This document shows positions 27,125-40,600 of a stretch of 64,000 nucleotides of DNA, in pieces. A program made the position numbers and the translations under genes. The notes under the pieces are model-generated. The model ran no database searches. It had not been told where the DNA came from and saw only the letters and a list, made by a program, of their open reading frames with translations. Source of the stretch: Algoriphagus sp. Y33 (lineage in GTDB: Bacteria; Bacteroidota; Bacteroidia; Cytophagales; Cyclobacteriaceae). The stretch covers positions 4,154,001 through 4,218,000 of the forward strand of contig NZ_CP061947.1 of assembly GCF_014838715.1 (NCBI RefSeq), given 5' to 3'. Numbering within the stretch: the first letter of the stretch is position 1; the number at the start of each line of letters is the position of its first letter.

Positions 27125-29185
27125 TTAAGATATCGCCGAGCCATTCGCAGTACCTTCATGTGGCATCATCAGCTTCAACTTTCCGTCTTTGTCTTCAGCC
27201 ATTAGAATCATACCTTCACTATCGATGCCCATCATTTTTCTCGGGGCTAGATTGATCAGCATAGTCACTTGCTTTCCAATCAAATATTCAGGCTCGAAAT
27301 GCTCCGCCACGCCGCTCAACACCGTACGGTTTCCAAGCCCCGTATCCACTTTCAGTTTGAGTAATTTCTTGGACTTCGGCATTTTCTCTGCTTCCAGAAT
27401 GGTAACCACACGCATATCCAGTTTTGCGAAATCATCGTAGGTAATAGTATCTTTCATCACAGGTACCTGTGTATTTTCTGCTTCATTCATTTTTTTGGCT
27501 TCTAGTAGTTTTTGTACTTGTTTTTCAACAGTCTCATCTTCGATTTTCTCAAACAACAATCCCATCTCCCCCAGCGAAGTCCCCGCTTTCATAAGTTCTT
27601 TCTGACCGGCTTCATTCCAATCAATTTTTCCCATCCCGAAAAGATTTACCAGTTTGCCTGCAGTAAAAGGCAAAAATGGCTCAGAAACTATCGCAAGATT
27701 AGCAGCGATATTCAGTGCAATATTCAAAATGGTTCCCGTACGGGGTTCATCGGTTTTGATCACTTTCCACGGCTCAGTATCCGCCAAATATTTATTTCCC
27801 AGACGAGCCAGATCCATCACTATGCTCAGCGCTTCACGGAATCTGTAGCGCTCGATAGAAGCTGCTATTTTCTCCGGAAACTCTGCCACGGCATCCAACA
27901 CCTCCTGGTCATACCCCGTCAATTCACCTCGCCGAGGGATAATTCCCTGATAATATTTATGAGTCAGAACCACTGCACGATTCACGAAATTCCCGTAAAT
28001 GGCAACCAGCTCTGAGTTATTTCTTGTCTGGAAATCCTTCCAGGTAAAATCATTATCCTTAGTCTCGGGAGCATTTGCCGTAAGCACGTAGCGCAACACA
28101 TCCTGCTTACCGGGAAATTCTTCCAAATACTCATGAAGCCAGACAGCCCAATTTCTAGATGTGGAAATTTTGTCTCCTTCCAGATTCAAAAACTCGTTGG
28201 CAGGCACATTGTCAGGAAGTATGTATTCCCCGTGGGTTTTTAAGATTGCAGGAAAAATAATGCAGTGAAACACGATATTATCTTTCCCGATAAAGTGTAC
28301 CAGTTTGGTATCCTTATCTTTCCAGTACGGCTCCCAGTCAATTCCTTTTTCCGCAGCCCATTCTTTGGTCGAAGAGATGTAGCCTATCGGCGCATCAAAC
28401 CATACATAAAGGACTTTGCCTTCCGCATCCTGCAAAGGAACTTTTATCCCCCAGTCCAAGTCACGTGTCATCGATCTTGCCTGCAGCCCTTCCCCGGCTT
28501 CTAGCCAGGAACGGCATTGTCCCAACACGTTGTTTTTCCAGTCAGTTGCATGGTCTTCCAGAATCCATTTCTTCAGGAAATTCTGGTATTTGGCCAAATC
28601 CAAAAACCAATGTTTTGTTTCTTTCAAAACAGGCGTTCTTCCACTGAGTTTTGATTTCGGGTTGATCAGTTCAGTAGGGCTCAGCGAGCTGCCGCATTTT
28701 TCACATTGGTCACCATACGCATGCTCATTGCCACATTTAGGACAAGTTCCTTCGATATATCTGTCAGCCAAAAACTGTCCTGCCTCTTCATCGAAATACT
28801 GCTCAGTGCTTTGCTCCAGAAATTCTCCCTTTTCATAAAGATCCTTGAAAAACCCCTGTGCTGTCTCATGATGTATTTTGGCAGAAGTTCTGGAATAATG
28901 GTCAAAACTGATCCCAAATTCAGCAAAACTTCCCTTCATAATCTCATGGTAGTGATCCACCACTTCCTGAGGGGTTTTGCCTTCCTTTTTAGCTTTAATG
29001 GTAATCGCCACACCATGCTCATCCGAACCACAAATGTATGCGACATCCTTGCCTAGACTTCGTAGATAACGCACATAAATGTCTGATGGAATATAGCATC
29101 CCGCCAGATGACCTATGTGAAGTGGCCCATTGGCATAGGGAAGTGCGGAAGTAATGGTATATTTTTTGAAATTCTTGCTGCTCAT
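27125..29185 (-). CDS. metG: Methionyl-tRNA synthetase
   Basis: This 686-residue class I synthetase charges tRNA-Met with methionine in the cytosol. The HIGH-type motif is PLHIGHLAG (21-29) and the KMSKS-type loop reads KISTS (339-343), the form usual in this phylum. A zinc knuckle is seen with Cys148, Cys151, Cys161 and Cys164 (CPKC ... CEKC). After the anticodon-binding helices, residues from about 585 form a tRNA-binding domain of the Arc1p/EMAP-II type ([20 protein letters not shown]). Length and domains are those of a complete enzyme. It is the only gene of its kind in the window. Confidence 0.97.
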   Translation of the reverse strand: MSSKNFKKYTITSALPYANGPLHIGHLAGCYIPSDIYVRYLRSLGKDVAYICGSDEHGVAITIKAKKEGKTPQEVVDHYHEIMKGSFAEFGISFDHYSRTSAKIHHETAQGFFKDLYEKGEFLEQSTEQYFDEEAGQFLADRYIEGTCPKCGNEHAYGDQCEKCGSSLSPTELINPKSKLSGRTPVLKETKHWFLDLAKYQNFLKKWILEDHATDWKNNVLGQCRSWLEAGEGLQARSMTRDLDWGIKVPLQDAEGKVLYVWFDAPIGYISSTKEWAAEKGIDWEPYWKDKDTKLVHFIGKDNIVFHCIIFPAILKTHGEYILPDNVPANEFLNLEGDKISTSRNWAVWLHEYLEEFPGKQDVLRYVLTANAPETKDNDFTWKDFQTRNNSELVAIYGNFVNRAVVLTHKYYQGIIPRRGELTGYDQEVLDAVAEFPEKIAASIERYRFREALSIVMDLARLGNKYLADTEPWKVIKTDEPRTGTILNIALNIAANLAIVSEPFLPFTAGKLVNLFGMGKIDWNEAGQKELMKAGTSLGEMGLLFEKIEDETVEKQVQKLLEAKKMNEAENTQVPVMKDTITYDDFAKLDMRVVTILEAEKMPKSKKLLKLKVDTGLGNRTVLSGVAEHFEPEYLIGKQVTMLINLAPRKMMGIDSEGMILMAEDKDGKLKLMMPHEGTANGSAIS

Positions 29186-29252
29186 AGTTTATTTCTCATG
29201 TATCAAATCAGGAAAATGGTTTTCCCAATTGACCTTTCTTATTATTCTTATT

Positions 29253-29825
29253 TTAACTGCCAGCCAAAGCTAATACTTGTCGGACAAACTCATTTTTTGA
29301 CAGCACATAGGCTCCTCTGTCATTTTTAAATTTCTCAGCGGATTCTAATTTTAACTTTTCATAAGCTTTTGCTTGTTCAGGGTTAGCTCTGAGAAAATCA
29401 CGGAATTCCCGCTGCTTCACCGTGATGTTATTTTCCGGGCACATATGGATATGGAAGATTTGCTCAGGCTTTCCTTCTAAATTATATCCTTTACCAAAAG
29501 ACATGTAAGCCTCAATATTCTCTCTTTTCGGCACAAAAAAATAAGTATAACCAATGGCAGTCAGCGCTGATATTATATCTTCATTAAAAAGCAATTCTTC
29601 TCCAATTACTATTAGGATATCTATGTAAGGTTTTGCCTTTATTCCGGGGATGGAAGTACTACCTACATGCTCAATTAGGATAGGCTCAAAGGTTTTAATT
29701 TGGGAAAAAATCAACTCTTTTTCCTTCTGGAAAACAGCACTCCACCGAGGATTGTGGCTCTCAAGATGAATTGGAAAAAATCGGTTCCAATCATCTTTTT
29801 TTAACTCATATAATGGATTGCTCAT
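29253..29825 (-). CDS. GrpB-family (UPF0157) nucleotidyltransferase-fold protein
   Basis: This 190-residue protein belongs to the GrpB family, with the nucleotidyltransferase core HVGSTSIPGIKAKPYIDILI and the C-terminal pattern YLRDFLRANPE-like (EFRDFLRANPEQAKAYEKLK). The GSTS motif and the following Asp resemble the active-site GS...D of minimal nucleotidyltransferases. A dephospho-CoA-kinase fusion partner known in actinobacteria is absent. The true function in Bacteroidota is not known. It lies 67 bases upstream of metG on the same strand. Confidence 0.88.
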   Translation of the reverse strand: MSNPLYELKKDDWNRFFPIHLESHNPRWSAVFQKEKELIFSQIKTFEPILIEHVGSTSIPGIKAKPYIDILIVIGEELLFNEDIISALTAIGYTYFFVPKRENIEAYMSFGKGYNLEGKPEQIFHIHMCPENNITVKQREFRDFLRANPEQAKAYEKLKLESAEKFKNDRGAYVLSKNEFVRQVLALAGS

Positions 29826-29874
29826 TTCTTTTATGACTAGAGCACAAAGATAGGAAAATCAGCCAAAGCCTTTC

Positions 29875-30513
29875 TTACGCACTTGCAAATTCATTGCGTG
29901 CTTTATCAGTCATGATTCCATTGTAAATAATAGTGATCGCCTGATCATAAATATCAGCAGGAGGTATTTTCATCCCCTTTTGAATAGGCTCGGGAAATTG
30001 CCCCCTAAATTTGGGATCCATAAGTGATTGTACGGAAGCCGCATAAAGCATCACCACCAGGTTGATGTTTATAGATGGCTTGACCATACCCTCGCCGATT
30101 CCCTGCTCCAGCAATTTCTTAAACCGGACATGGGCAGACTCTTGGATATAATGTGCCAAATCCTCCCAAATTTCAGGGGCATGTTCCCTAAGATCTTCGA
30201 AAAGCTCCGGGTTGATAGGGCCAAGCACTGAAGCCATCACTGTCAGCGCGGACTTCAGTTTGAGCGGAAAAGAAATGTATCTGTTTTCCACTATTGCTTC
30301 CACTTTGGCTGTCAGTTTGGTTTTTGTGACTTCAAACGAAGCAGCAAGCAAGTCCAGTTTACCTGGATAGTATTTATATAGCGTTTTTTTACTCATTCCC
30401 AGCACTTGGGCGATATCGTCCATGGTAGCTTGGCGATACCCCTTTTCTAGAAAAAGTTTGTAGGCCGCATCCAGAATCTTGCTTTCAGCACTTGCTTTCT
30501 TACTCATATGCAT
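29875..30513 (-). CDS. TetR/AcrR-family transcriptional regulator
   Basis: This is a 212-residue regulator with the N-terminal TetR helix-turn-helix (ILDAAYKLFLEKGYRQATMDDIAQVLGMSKKTLYKYYPGK, residues about 13-52). The C-terminal ligand domain is all-helical and ends NEFASA. A second in-frame ATG at 30507 is an equally possible start. No efflux genes adjoin it, so its target is unclear; it might regulate itself or a distant gene. Confidence 0.88.
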   Translation of the reverse strand: MHMSKKASAESKILDAAYKLFLEKGYRQATMDDIAQVLGMSKKTLYKYYPGKLDLLAASFEVTKTKLTAKVEAIVENRYISFPLKLKSALTVMASVLGPINPELFEDLREHAPEIWEDLAHYIQESAHVRFKKLLEQGIGEGMVKPSININLVVMLYAASVQSLMDPKFRGQFPEPIQKGMKIPPADIYDQAITIIYNGIMTDKARNEFASA

Positions 30514-33490
<2,977 letters not shown>

Positions 33491-33596
33491 AGTTTACAGT
33501 GTTCAGTCGCAGTAAACAGTTGGTGGTAACTGAGACTGATCACTATATCTCAACCCATTTTTTCCAAAAACAGAATGCCAATTCCTATCATCCCAT

Positions 33597-33604
33597 TATC
33601 TTTA
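33597..33604 (+). promoter_or_regulatory. Possible -7 element of dapA
   Basis: TATCTTTA matches seven of eight positions of a TAnnTTTG element counting the free bases, 20 bases before the chosen dapA start. No -33 TTTG is seen at the expected distance. Confidence 0.35.
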
Positions 33605-33624
33605 GCCTCCCAAACCTAATAACA

Positions 33625-34488
33625 ATGAACCAATTTAAAGGAACCGGCGTAGCCCTTGTCACCCCATTTCACGATGATTACTCTATAGATTTCGACGGTC
33701 TCAAACGATTGATTGACCATGTAATCGATGGTGGGGTGGATTATTTGGTGGTTTTGGGTACGACAGGGGAGGCAGTGACTCTTTCATCTTCTGAGAAAAA
33801 ACAGGTTCTTAATGCCTGCTTGGAATATAATGCCGGACGGGTACCCGTAGTTTATGGCATTGGTGGCAACAATACCATGTCAGTATTGAGTGATATTTCA
33901 AACACAGATTTCACCGGCATCACGGCTATTCTTTCAGTGAGCCCATATTACAACAAGCCAACCCAAGCCGGGATTATCGCTCATTACAAAGCGGTTGCAG
34001 ATGCCTGCCCTGTACCGGTTATTTTGTACAATATTCCCGGTAGGACTATGTCTAATATCACAGCGGAAACCACGCTAAGTCTTGCTGAACACTCTAATAT
34101 CATCGGGATGAAAGAGGCTAGTGGAAACCTGGAGCAATGCATGCAGATCGCTGCGAAAATGCCAAACGATTTCTTGCTGATTTCCGGTGATGATCTAATG
34201 ACCAAGGCATTGTATAGCATTGGCGGATCGGGTATTATTTCTGTCATGGCAAATGCATTGCCTGCAACTTTCAAAGCACTATGTCATGGTACAGAAGAAG
34301 AAAGTCTACAAGCTGCATTTTCACTACTGTCGCTGAACAGTCTAATGTATGCCGAAAGCAATCCTGTAGGCATCAAAAACCTACTTAGTCACATGGGAAT
34401 ATGCGACGATCAGGTAAGACTACCCATGCTTCGCGCTAGCCTAGGCCTGAGCCAAAAGATCAAAGCTGAATTCCAAAAACTCAAGTAA
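33625..34488 (+). CDS. dapA: 4-hydroxy-tetrahydrodipicolinate synthase
   Basis: This enzyme condenses pyruvate with aspartate semialdehyde in lysine and diaminopimelate synthesis. I start at the ATG at 33625 (MNQFKGTGVALVTPF), since family members begin there; an in-frame extension to 33499 is not conserved-looking. The product has 287 residues, the normal length. Seen are GTTGEAVTL (substrate loop), PYYNKPTQAG, YNIPGRT (catalytic Tyr) and the Schiff-base Lys in IIGMKEASG. The gene is followed after two bases by xseA. Confidence 0.95.
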   Translation: MNQFKGTGVALVTPFHDDYSIDFDGLKRLIDHVIDGGVDYLVVLGTTGEAVTLSSSEKKQVLNACLEYNAGRVPVVYGIGGNNTMSVLSDISNTDFTGITAILSVSPYYNKPTQAGIIAHYKAVADACPVPVILYNIPGRTMSNITAETTLSLAEHSNIIGMKEASGNLEQCMQIAAKMPNDFLLISGDDLMTKALYSIGGSGIISVMANALPATFKALCHGTEEESLQAAFSLLSLNSLMYAESNPVGIKNLLSHMGICDDQVRLPMLRASLGLSQKIKAEFQKLK

Positions 34489-34490
34489 GT

Positions 34491-35801
34491 ATGCAAGATG
34501 CCAGATCCATATCCGAACTCAACCGGCTGATCCAACAAGCCCTGGAGACGGAACTGGATCCGGTGATCTGGGTGATCGGTGAAATCGCAGATTTCCGTCT
34601 GGCACCTCAGGGACATGCTTATTTTGAATTGGTAGAAAAGCAAGGGAATCAGGTTCAGGCAAAAATAAAAGCAAATCTTTGGTCATTTGCCTATAGGACT
34701 GTGGCTGCGAGATTTGAATCCATTACAGGATCCACCATCAAAAACGGCATGAAAGTGCTCGCACAGGTTGCCGTTAACTTCCATCCTGTCTATGGGCTGA
34801 GTATCAATGTGAAGGACATCGACCCTTCGTTTTCTTTGGGAGAGCGGGCGCGTATCCGCCAAGAAACCATTGATAGACTGACAAGGGAAGGTTTATTGCG
34901 GCTGAATGCCAGACATCTGCTTCCGGCAGTTATCCAGAAAATTGCCATAATCAGTAGTCCCACAGCGGCAGGTTATGGTGATTTTACCAATCAGCTGGAA
35001 AACAACACATACGGATATCAAGTTTATCACAAGCTTTTCCCCTCTTCAATGCAGGGAAATGAAGCTGTAGCTTCCCTCATCAGAAGTCTGGAACAGATCG
35101 AGTCGGTGAAAGATGAGCTGGGAATTGAGGCTGTAGTAATGATACGGGGAGGAGGAGCCCAATTGGATTTAGACTGCTTTGATGAATACAACCTCGCTGT
35201 CAAAATCGCAAATTACTCCCTTCCTCTGCTCACCGGAATAGGACATGAACGGGATGAAAGCATCGCCGACATTGTAGCGCATACCCAATTGAAAACCCCT
35301 ACAGCCGTGGCCGAATTTCTGCTTTCAGGTTTTCGGGAATTTGAGGAAAATTTAGGATTGGCGATACTGAGACTGGATCGGGCAACCCGTCAAATGCTCA
35401 ATGAAGAGCAATCAAAAATAAATCAGGTAGCGCATCAGATAAAAGCATTTTCGCATAACCGTTTAAAACTTGAAGCCGAGAAATTGAACTCCTCTGCTAA
35501 TCGAATCCGGATCTCTTGCAAAAACATCCTACAGATTCAGGAAAACAGTTTAGTTTCTATGGAAAAAAATGTAGTACGGGGACTGGTTGGTTTTTTGCAC
35601 AAGCAAAAGCAAGACGTAGACGCCAAAGAACTACTCCTGCGCCAATTGAATCCCCACACTATACTAGCCAGAGGTTATACTAGGACGGAACTTAACGGTA
35701 AGCCTGTAAATGCCACAAAAATCCAAATTGGGGATGAACTACATACCCATACCTCCAAACAAAAAATCAGCAGCACAATTACACAAATTGAGGAAAAATG
35801 A
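34491..35801 (+). CDS. xseA: Exodeoxyribonuclease VII large subunit
   Basis: This 436-residue subunit carries the catalytic domain of the exonuclease that degrades single-stranded DNA to oligonucleotides. It has an N-terminal OB-fold (VIGEIADFRLAPQGHAYFEL) and the conserved catalytic region (IAIISSPTAAGYGDFTNQL, VVMIRGGGAQLDLDCFDEYNLA, LLTGIGHERDESIADIVAH, KTPTAVAEFLL). A long coiled-coil follows, and the C-terminal segment LNPHTILARGYT is typical. It lies two bases after dapA and overlaps xseB by four bases, so the subunits are translationally coupled. Confidence 0.96.
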   Translation: MQDARSISELNRLIQQALETELDPVIWVIGEIADFRLAPQGHAYFELVEKQGNQVQAKIKANLWSFAYRTVAARFESITGSTIKNGMKVLAQVAVNFHPVYGLSINVKDIDPSFSLGERARIRQETIDRLTREGLLRLNARHLLPAVIQKIAIISSPTAAGYGDFTNQLENNTYGYQVYHKLFPSSMQGNEAVASLIRSLEQIESVKDELGIEAVVMIRGGGAQLDLDCFDEYNLAVKIANYSLPLLTGIGHERDESIADIVAHTQLKTPTAVAEFLLSGFREFEENLGLAILRLDRATRQMLNEEQSKINQVAHQIKAFSHNRLKLEAEKLNSSANRIRISCKNILQIQENSLVSMEKNVVRGLVGFLHKQKQDVDAKELLLRQLNPHTILARGYTRTELNGKPVNATKIQIGDELHTHTSKQKISSTITQIEEK

Positions 35802-35986
35802 ACGATCTAAAATATAATGAAGCAATGAAACGATTGGAGACAATCTTAACAGAGCTGGAAGAAGGAAAAAAAAGTGTGGATGAGCTTTCTGAGCTAGTCA
35901 GGGAAGCCTCTAAACTGGTAAAAGCCTGTAGAAGTAAATTAAAAACCACTGAAGATGACATAAAAAAAGCTTTTGAAGGAGCATAA
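35798..35986 (+). CDS. xseB: Exodeoxyribonuclease VII small subunit
   Basis: This is a 62-residue helical protein with the family pattern YNEAMKRLETILTELEEGKKSVDELSELV. Several copies bind the coiled-coil of the large subunit and are needed for activity. Its ATG overlaps the xseA stop (ATGA). The length is slightly shorter than the usual 75-80 residues. Confidence 0.93.
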   Translation: MNDLKYNEAMKRLETILTELEEGKKSVDELSELVREASKLVKACRSKLKTTEDDIKKAFEGA

Positions 35987-36010
35987 TTTTTTGCCTTTGA
36001 CATACCAATA

Positions 36011-36041
36011 TTTGTATTTCTCTGTTTAAAACATACTTTTA
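36011..36041 (+). promoter_or_regulatory. Promoter of the outer-membrane beta-barrel gene
   Basis: TTTG (36011-36014) and TACTTTTA (36034-36041) are separated by 19 bases, close to the Bacteroidota consensus. The leader before the ATG at 36124 contains the small hairpin TTGGCA/TGCCAA at 36051-36069. Confidence 0.6.
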
Positions 36042-36123
36042 GGGAGAAGATTGGCATATTTGTTGCCAAAATTGAAAAAAAATCCTGCCTAAAGCTCTGA
36101 TTCTTTATATAGGATTCAATGTT

Positions 36124-36828
36124 ATGTCAAAAATTCCCAAATTCCCTATCGTAATTTTCTTTCTTCTAGCAAGCATGGATCTGTTTGCCCAGAACTTTTA
36201 TAAAGAGAAACAGGCAAGAGACAATATCTTTAGCATAGGTGTAGGCCCTTCCTTCTCTTACATGGACAACGGCGGACAGTATAGATCCTTAAAATTCGAA
36301 ATAAAGCCGTCTGTTTCTGCTTCTTTGACCAAAAGACTGACTGATCGATTTGAGCTCAGGGCCACCGGTGGCGTGCAGTGGATTTCCAGTGGGGGAAACC
36401 CGGTCTCCGAAGTCACAAATATGTGGGCTGCCAACAACTCCTCATTTACCGCCGTTGGTAGAGCTTACTATTTTGATGTAATGCCAAGCATGTACTCCAT
36501 TCCTTTTGTAAACCATATGAATAGAAGTATGTTCAATCTTTACGGTGGATTAGGGCTGGGAGTAATGCATACAATTACCGATCAAGCCAAATCCTTCGGT
36601 GAGGAAGAAGTACCCCAGCGTAAAAAAATAACCACGGGTTATGTCCCAATCCGAGCCGGACTTAGCTACACACTCGGCCCATTCTCTGATATCGCACTGG
36701 AAGGCACCATGCTCGCTACGTTCACCGATAATCTTGATGGAAATATAGGTTTCAACAAATTTGGCGACCACCTAGTCCAAGGTCAGATTGTCTTTAGAAG
36801 ATACTTTTTTTCCAAGTTTAACGATTAA
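36124..36828 (+). CDS. Outer-membrane beta-barrel protein
   Basis: This is a 234-residue protein with a signal peptide ending around DLFAQ (residue 22). The mature part shows alternating aromatic and glycine strands (FSIGVGPSFSYMDNGG, FELRATGGVQWISSGG, NLYGGLGLGVMHTI, VPIRAGLSYTLGPFSDIALEGT), as in eight-stranded barrels of the OmpW/OmpA type, and ends RYFFSKFND. I do not recognise a narrower family. It has its own promoter and its 3' end overlaps the convergent UpxY gene by four bases. Confidence 0.75.
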   Translation: MSKIPKFPIVIFFLLASMDLFAQNFYKEKQARDNIFSIGVGPSFSYMDNGGQYRSLKFEIKPSVSASLTKRLTDRFELRATGGVQWISSGGNPVSEVTNMWAANNSSFTAVGRAYYFDVMPSMYSIPFVNHMNRSMFNLYGGLGLGVMHTITDQAKSFGEEEVPQRKKITTGYVPIRAGLSYTLGPFSDIALEGTMLATFTDNLDGNIGFNKFGDHLVQGQIVFRRYFFSKFND

Positions 36829-37331
36829 GATTCATTTGTAACCTCCAGAAATTTCCTAGGAACATTGATCAGCAGGTTCTGATAGATTCCCGGAATCCGT
36901 ATTAGGAAATAATCTTTATTCCCTTTTTCAATCACTTCACCTGTCATATTCTGGAGAGGTCCTCCGATCACACGCACTTTTTCACCAGGGTCAATAGTCG
37001 ATCCATCAGATTCTACTCCTACTCCTGTTTCTATTACCCGCTTGATGATATCAAGATCTTCCTCCCGAACAGTGGCATGCTGTCCCGAAAAATTAACAAA
37101 CTTAACCGCACCCGGAACTTGAAGACATTCCCAAAGTTGATTGCGGTGGGTTTTCACAAAAACATACCCGTTGAACATGGCACGCTGCACTTTCTTTTTA
37201 CGGTCAGACCATTGGCGTAGCTCCTCTATCATTGGCAAGTAAATTTCCACTCCTTTTTCTTTCAGCCGGTCAGCCACTTTCTTCTCAGATCGTGAGGTTG
37301 TGTACATCACAAACCACTTTAATTCTTCCAT
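36825..37331 (-). CDS. UpxY/NusG-like transcription antiterminator
   Basis: This is a 168-residue NusG-family protein. The N-terminal NGN domain is clear (WFVMYTTSRSEKKVADRLKEKG, RAMFNGYVFVKT) and a KOW domain occupies about residues 114-165 (GEKVRVIGGPLQNMTGEVIEKG). The YTTSRSEKKV pattern is that of the specialised UpxY/RfaH branch, not of housekeeping NusG. Such factors bind RNA polymerase and help it read through long operons, usually capsule or exopolysaccharide genes located just downstream. Here no polysaccharide genes follow: downstream is the 3' end of a barrel gene on the other strand. The target operon must therefore lie elsewhere or has been lost. Confidence 0.85.
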   Translation of the reverse strand: MEELKWFVMYTTSRSEKKVADRLKEKGVEIYLPMIEELRQWSDRKKKVQRAMFNGYVFVKTHRNQLWECLQVPGAVKFVNFSGQHATVREEDLDIIKRVIETGVGVESDGSTIDPGEKVRVIGGPLQNMTGEVIEKGNKDYFLIRIPGIYQNLLINVPRKFLEVTNES

Positions 37332-37445
37332 TCTACTCGTATAATTTCGGGATGGCGAACTTACAAATTCCGTACTGGAAATAGAAAAATAAATATTTAA
37401 ATATGATTATTTATAATAATGCCCGTAGCTATATTCTCTTTGTTT

Positions 37446-37514
37446 TACCGGACAAAAGCCCGGTAAGGAGAAGCAGGGCGAAATAGCCCAAGCTTAGGAT
37501 TTTACCAAATCCTA
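37446..37514. other. Three consecutive hairpins upstream of the UpxY gene
   Basis: Three inverted repeats follow one another: TACCGG/CCGGTA (37446-37465), GGGC/GCCC (37476-37489) and TAGGATTT/AAATCCTA (37495-37514, perfect 8-bp arms, 4-base loop). They lie between the efflux-operon terminator and the UpxY gene. None has a T-run. They could be part of a structured leader RNA if the UpxY promoter lies upstream of them. Confidence 0.55.
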
Positions 37515-37540
37515 TAGTGGAAAAGCGGTTCATCATATTT

Positions 37541-37573
37541 AAAAAAAACCTCTGAGACATTGCCCCAGAGGTT
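37541..37573 (-). terminator. Terminator of the RND efflux operon
   Basis: On the minus strand AACCTCTG/CAGAGGTT arms (37548-37573) are followed by a run of eight T (37541-37548), 32 bases past the RND stop codon. Confidence 0.88.
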
Positions 37574-37604
37574 TTAACAAAAAAAACCACCAACCTTAAT
37601 CCAA

Positions 37605-40600
37605 TCAAGACTTAAGTTTGCTGATCCTCAATGAGAGTTTATCTGCTAACAAATACATGACTGGTACGATGACTAACGTAAGGAATGTCGCAAAGGTTAA
37701 CCCAAATATTACCGTCCAGGCCATCGGTCCCCAGAAAGCGGCATTATCCCCTCCCACATAAAATTGTGGGTCAAAAGAACTCAATAGTGTCCCGAAATTA
37801 ATGTTCATACCTATCGCCAAAGGAATCAACCCAAGAACTGTGGTAATCGCAGTAAGCAGTACCGGTCGAAGTCTGGTTTTCCCTGACTCCACTATACTTG
37901 CTATCATCAGAGGGAAAGGCAAATGATCTTTTGGCCCCATCCCCAGTTCATCTCTCTTCCGCTCACGAACTAGATTGGTATAATCAATAAGGACAATCGC
38001 ATTGTTTACCACCACCCCTGCAAGGGAAATAATCCCGATACCCGTCATAATCACGACAAAATCCATATTGAAAATCACAAGCCCCAAGAATACGCCAATT
38101 GTACTCAAAACCACAGAAGCCATAATGATAAATGGCGTGGTCACTGAGTTAAACTGAGCTACGATAATTAAGAATATCATGGCTACCGCAACTCCCAAGG
38201 CTCCTATTAGAAATTCCATGGATTTGTTTTGCTCTTCCTGTTCTCCCGTATATTTCACAGAGATTCCATCAGGAACTTCCCAAGATTGCAATGCCTGTTG
38301 GATTTGGGTATTTACCTCAGTAGGATTGTAGCCATCAAGAACATTGGAATAGACCGTGATAGCTTTCTCAAGGTCCTTTCTCTTCACCGAGCCATAAGTA
38401 GACCCGTATTTCACATCAGCAACAGCAGATATAGGCACCTCCCGCTTAGTCCCAAACTTGTCTCTGAACCCGATCTTCTTATTTACCAAGGTATTGATAT
38501 CATATCTGAAGCCTTCGTTTAGACGTAGCTGAATAGGATAATCATCTTCACCTTCCTTGTATTTAGACACTTCCAATCCAAAAAGAGCTGTTCTCAAATC
38601 TGTCGCTATCTCCGAGGTAGAAAGTCCAAATCTTCTGGCTTTCTCGCGATCAATATCCAGAATAACCTCAGGATTACCCAAGGACAAATCAGATTTCAAT
38701 TCCTCTATACCTCCGATATTTTGATTCACCAGGTATTCCCTTGTCTGGTTCACAAAAGCAATCAATTGCTCATAATCCTCTCCTGAAAACTCCAAATTCA
38801 CAGCCCGTCCCGTCGGCGGGCCGTTTCTTTCCTTATCCACGGTAATCAGCACTCCGGGATACTTCTCGACCAGCTGACGAATTTCCTCCATCGCTCCGTT
38901 GGTGTTTATTCCTTGTCTATCAATGTAATCCACAAATCCGATCGTGATTTTTGCCTTATTGGGAGTCGGCTGATTACTTGGCCCTTCCATCGGATCTCCG
39001 GTACCCTCTCCTACCTGGGTAATGACAGATTCTAAAATATTCTGATAATCCTCCAGTGCCACCATCAATTCATCTTCCATCCCATCCACAAACTCATTGG
39101 TAGCCTCTATGTCTGTACCTATTGGAAATTCTATAAAAACATTGATCAGCTGAGGCTGATTATCCGGAAAGAACAACACTTTCGGAGCTCTTATACCAAG
39201 CAATACCAAAGAAAACACCAGAAGTAAAACTGTCCCTCCCAAAAACGCATAAGGTCTTCTGCCATCCAAAGCGTACTTCAGTGTCGATTCGTAGCCATTT
39301 TCCAACTTCACCAAAAAAACCGTCTGGAACCACCGGATGGCTTTCCTCAAAACAAAGGTGTTGAAGACCGTAAGCAGACAACCTACCAGCATCAATGTCC
39401 CAAAAGCTGTAGCACCTGCCAAGTAAAATATAGCGGATAAAACAAGGAACACCCCCGCCACAATTATTGATTTCTGTTTAGGCTTGTTCCTGCTTATATC
39501 TTCCACTTTCATAAAAATGGAAGTCAACACAGGATTGATCACCAAAGCCACAAAGAGTGAGGAAGAAAGCACGATGATAAGTGTAATCGGAAGAAATTTC
39601 ATGAATTCTCCGACTATACCCTGCCAGAAAGCAAGTGGAAGAAACGCCGCAAGTGTGGTAGCAGTAGAAGTAATAATAGGCCATGCTACTTCGCCTACGC
39701 CTTCTTTAGCTGCTTGTACTGCGTCTTTCCCTTCGGACATCAGTCGGTATATATTTTCTACTACCACGATCCCATTATCTACCAGCATTCCCAGAGCAAG
39801 GATCAGCGAGAAGAGCACCATCAAGTTTAGCGTAATGCCGAAGGCGTTCAAAATCAAGAAGGAAATGAACATGGAAAGCGGTATGGCAATACCTACAAAA
39901 AGCGCATTCCTAAAGCCTAAAAAGAACATCAATACCAATACAACCAGAATGACCCCAAAAATGATCGAGTTCTCCAAATCACTGACCTGAAGTCTGGTTG
40001 CCTTGGATTGATCGTTGGTAATGGTAATCTCAAGGTCAGGAGGAAAGCGGTTTGCCTTGGTCTTGTCTATAATCTCTTTGATTTTATCTGCAGCATACAA
40101 CAAGTTTTCCCCACTTCTTTTTACGACGTTGATCGTCACCACCGGTAGGTTTTTGCTCCGGGCATAGCTGGTTCTTTCCTTGTAAGTGTCTTTTACTTCC
40201 GCCACATCCCGTAGATAGACAATCTTTTGATTATCCGTTTTGACTATGATATTGAGCAATTCCATCGGATCGGTGAACTCACCATCCACCCGTAGGGTAC
40301 GCTGAAATTCTCCCGCCCGGATATTGCCTCCCGATATCGTGACATTTTCAGTTTGCACCGCCTGGGCGATATCATTGAAAGTCACACCGGTGGATTCCAT
40401 CCTATAGGGATCGGCATTGATCTGGATTTCCCGCTCTACCGTGCCTGCCAGATCAGCCTTTGAGATCTCCGAGAGCTTCTCAATCTCATCCTCCAGATAC
40501 TCCCCAAACTTCTTTAACTCCGCCTCAGAGTAATCTCCCGAAATATTTACATTCATTATGGGAAAATCAGAAGTGTTTACCTCCAATACATTGGGATCCT

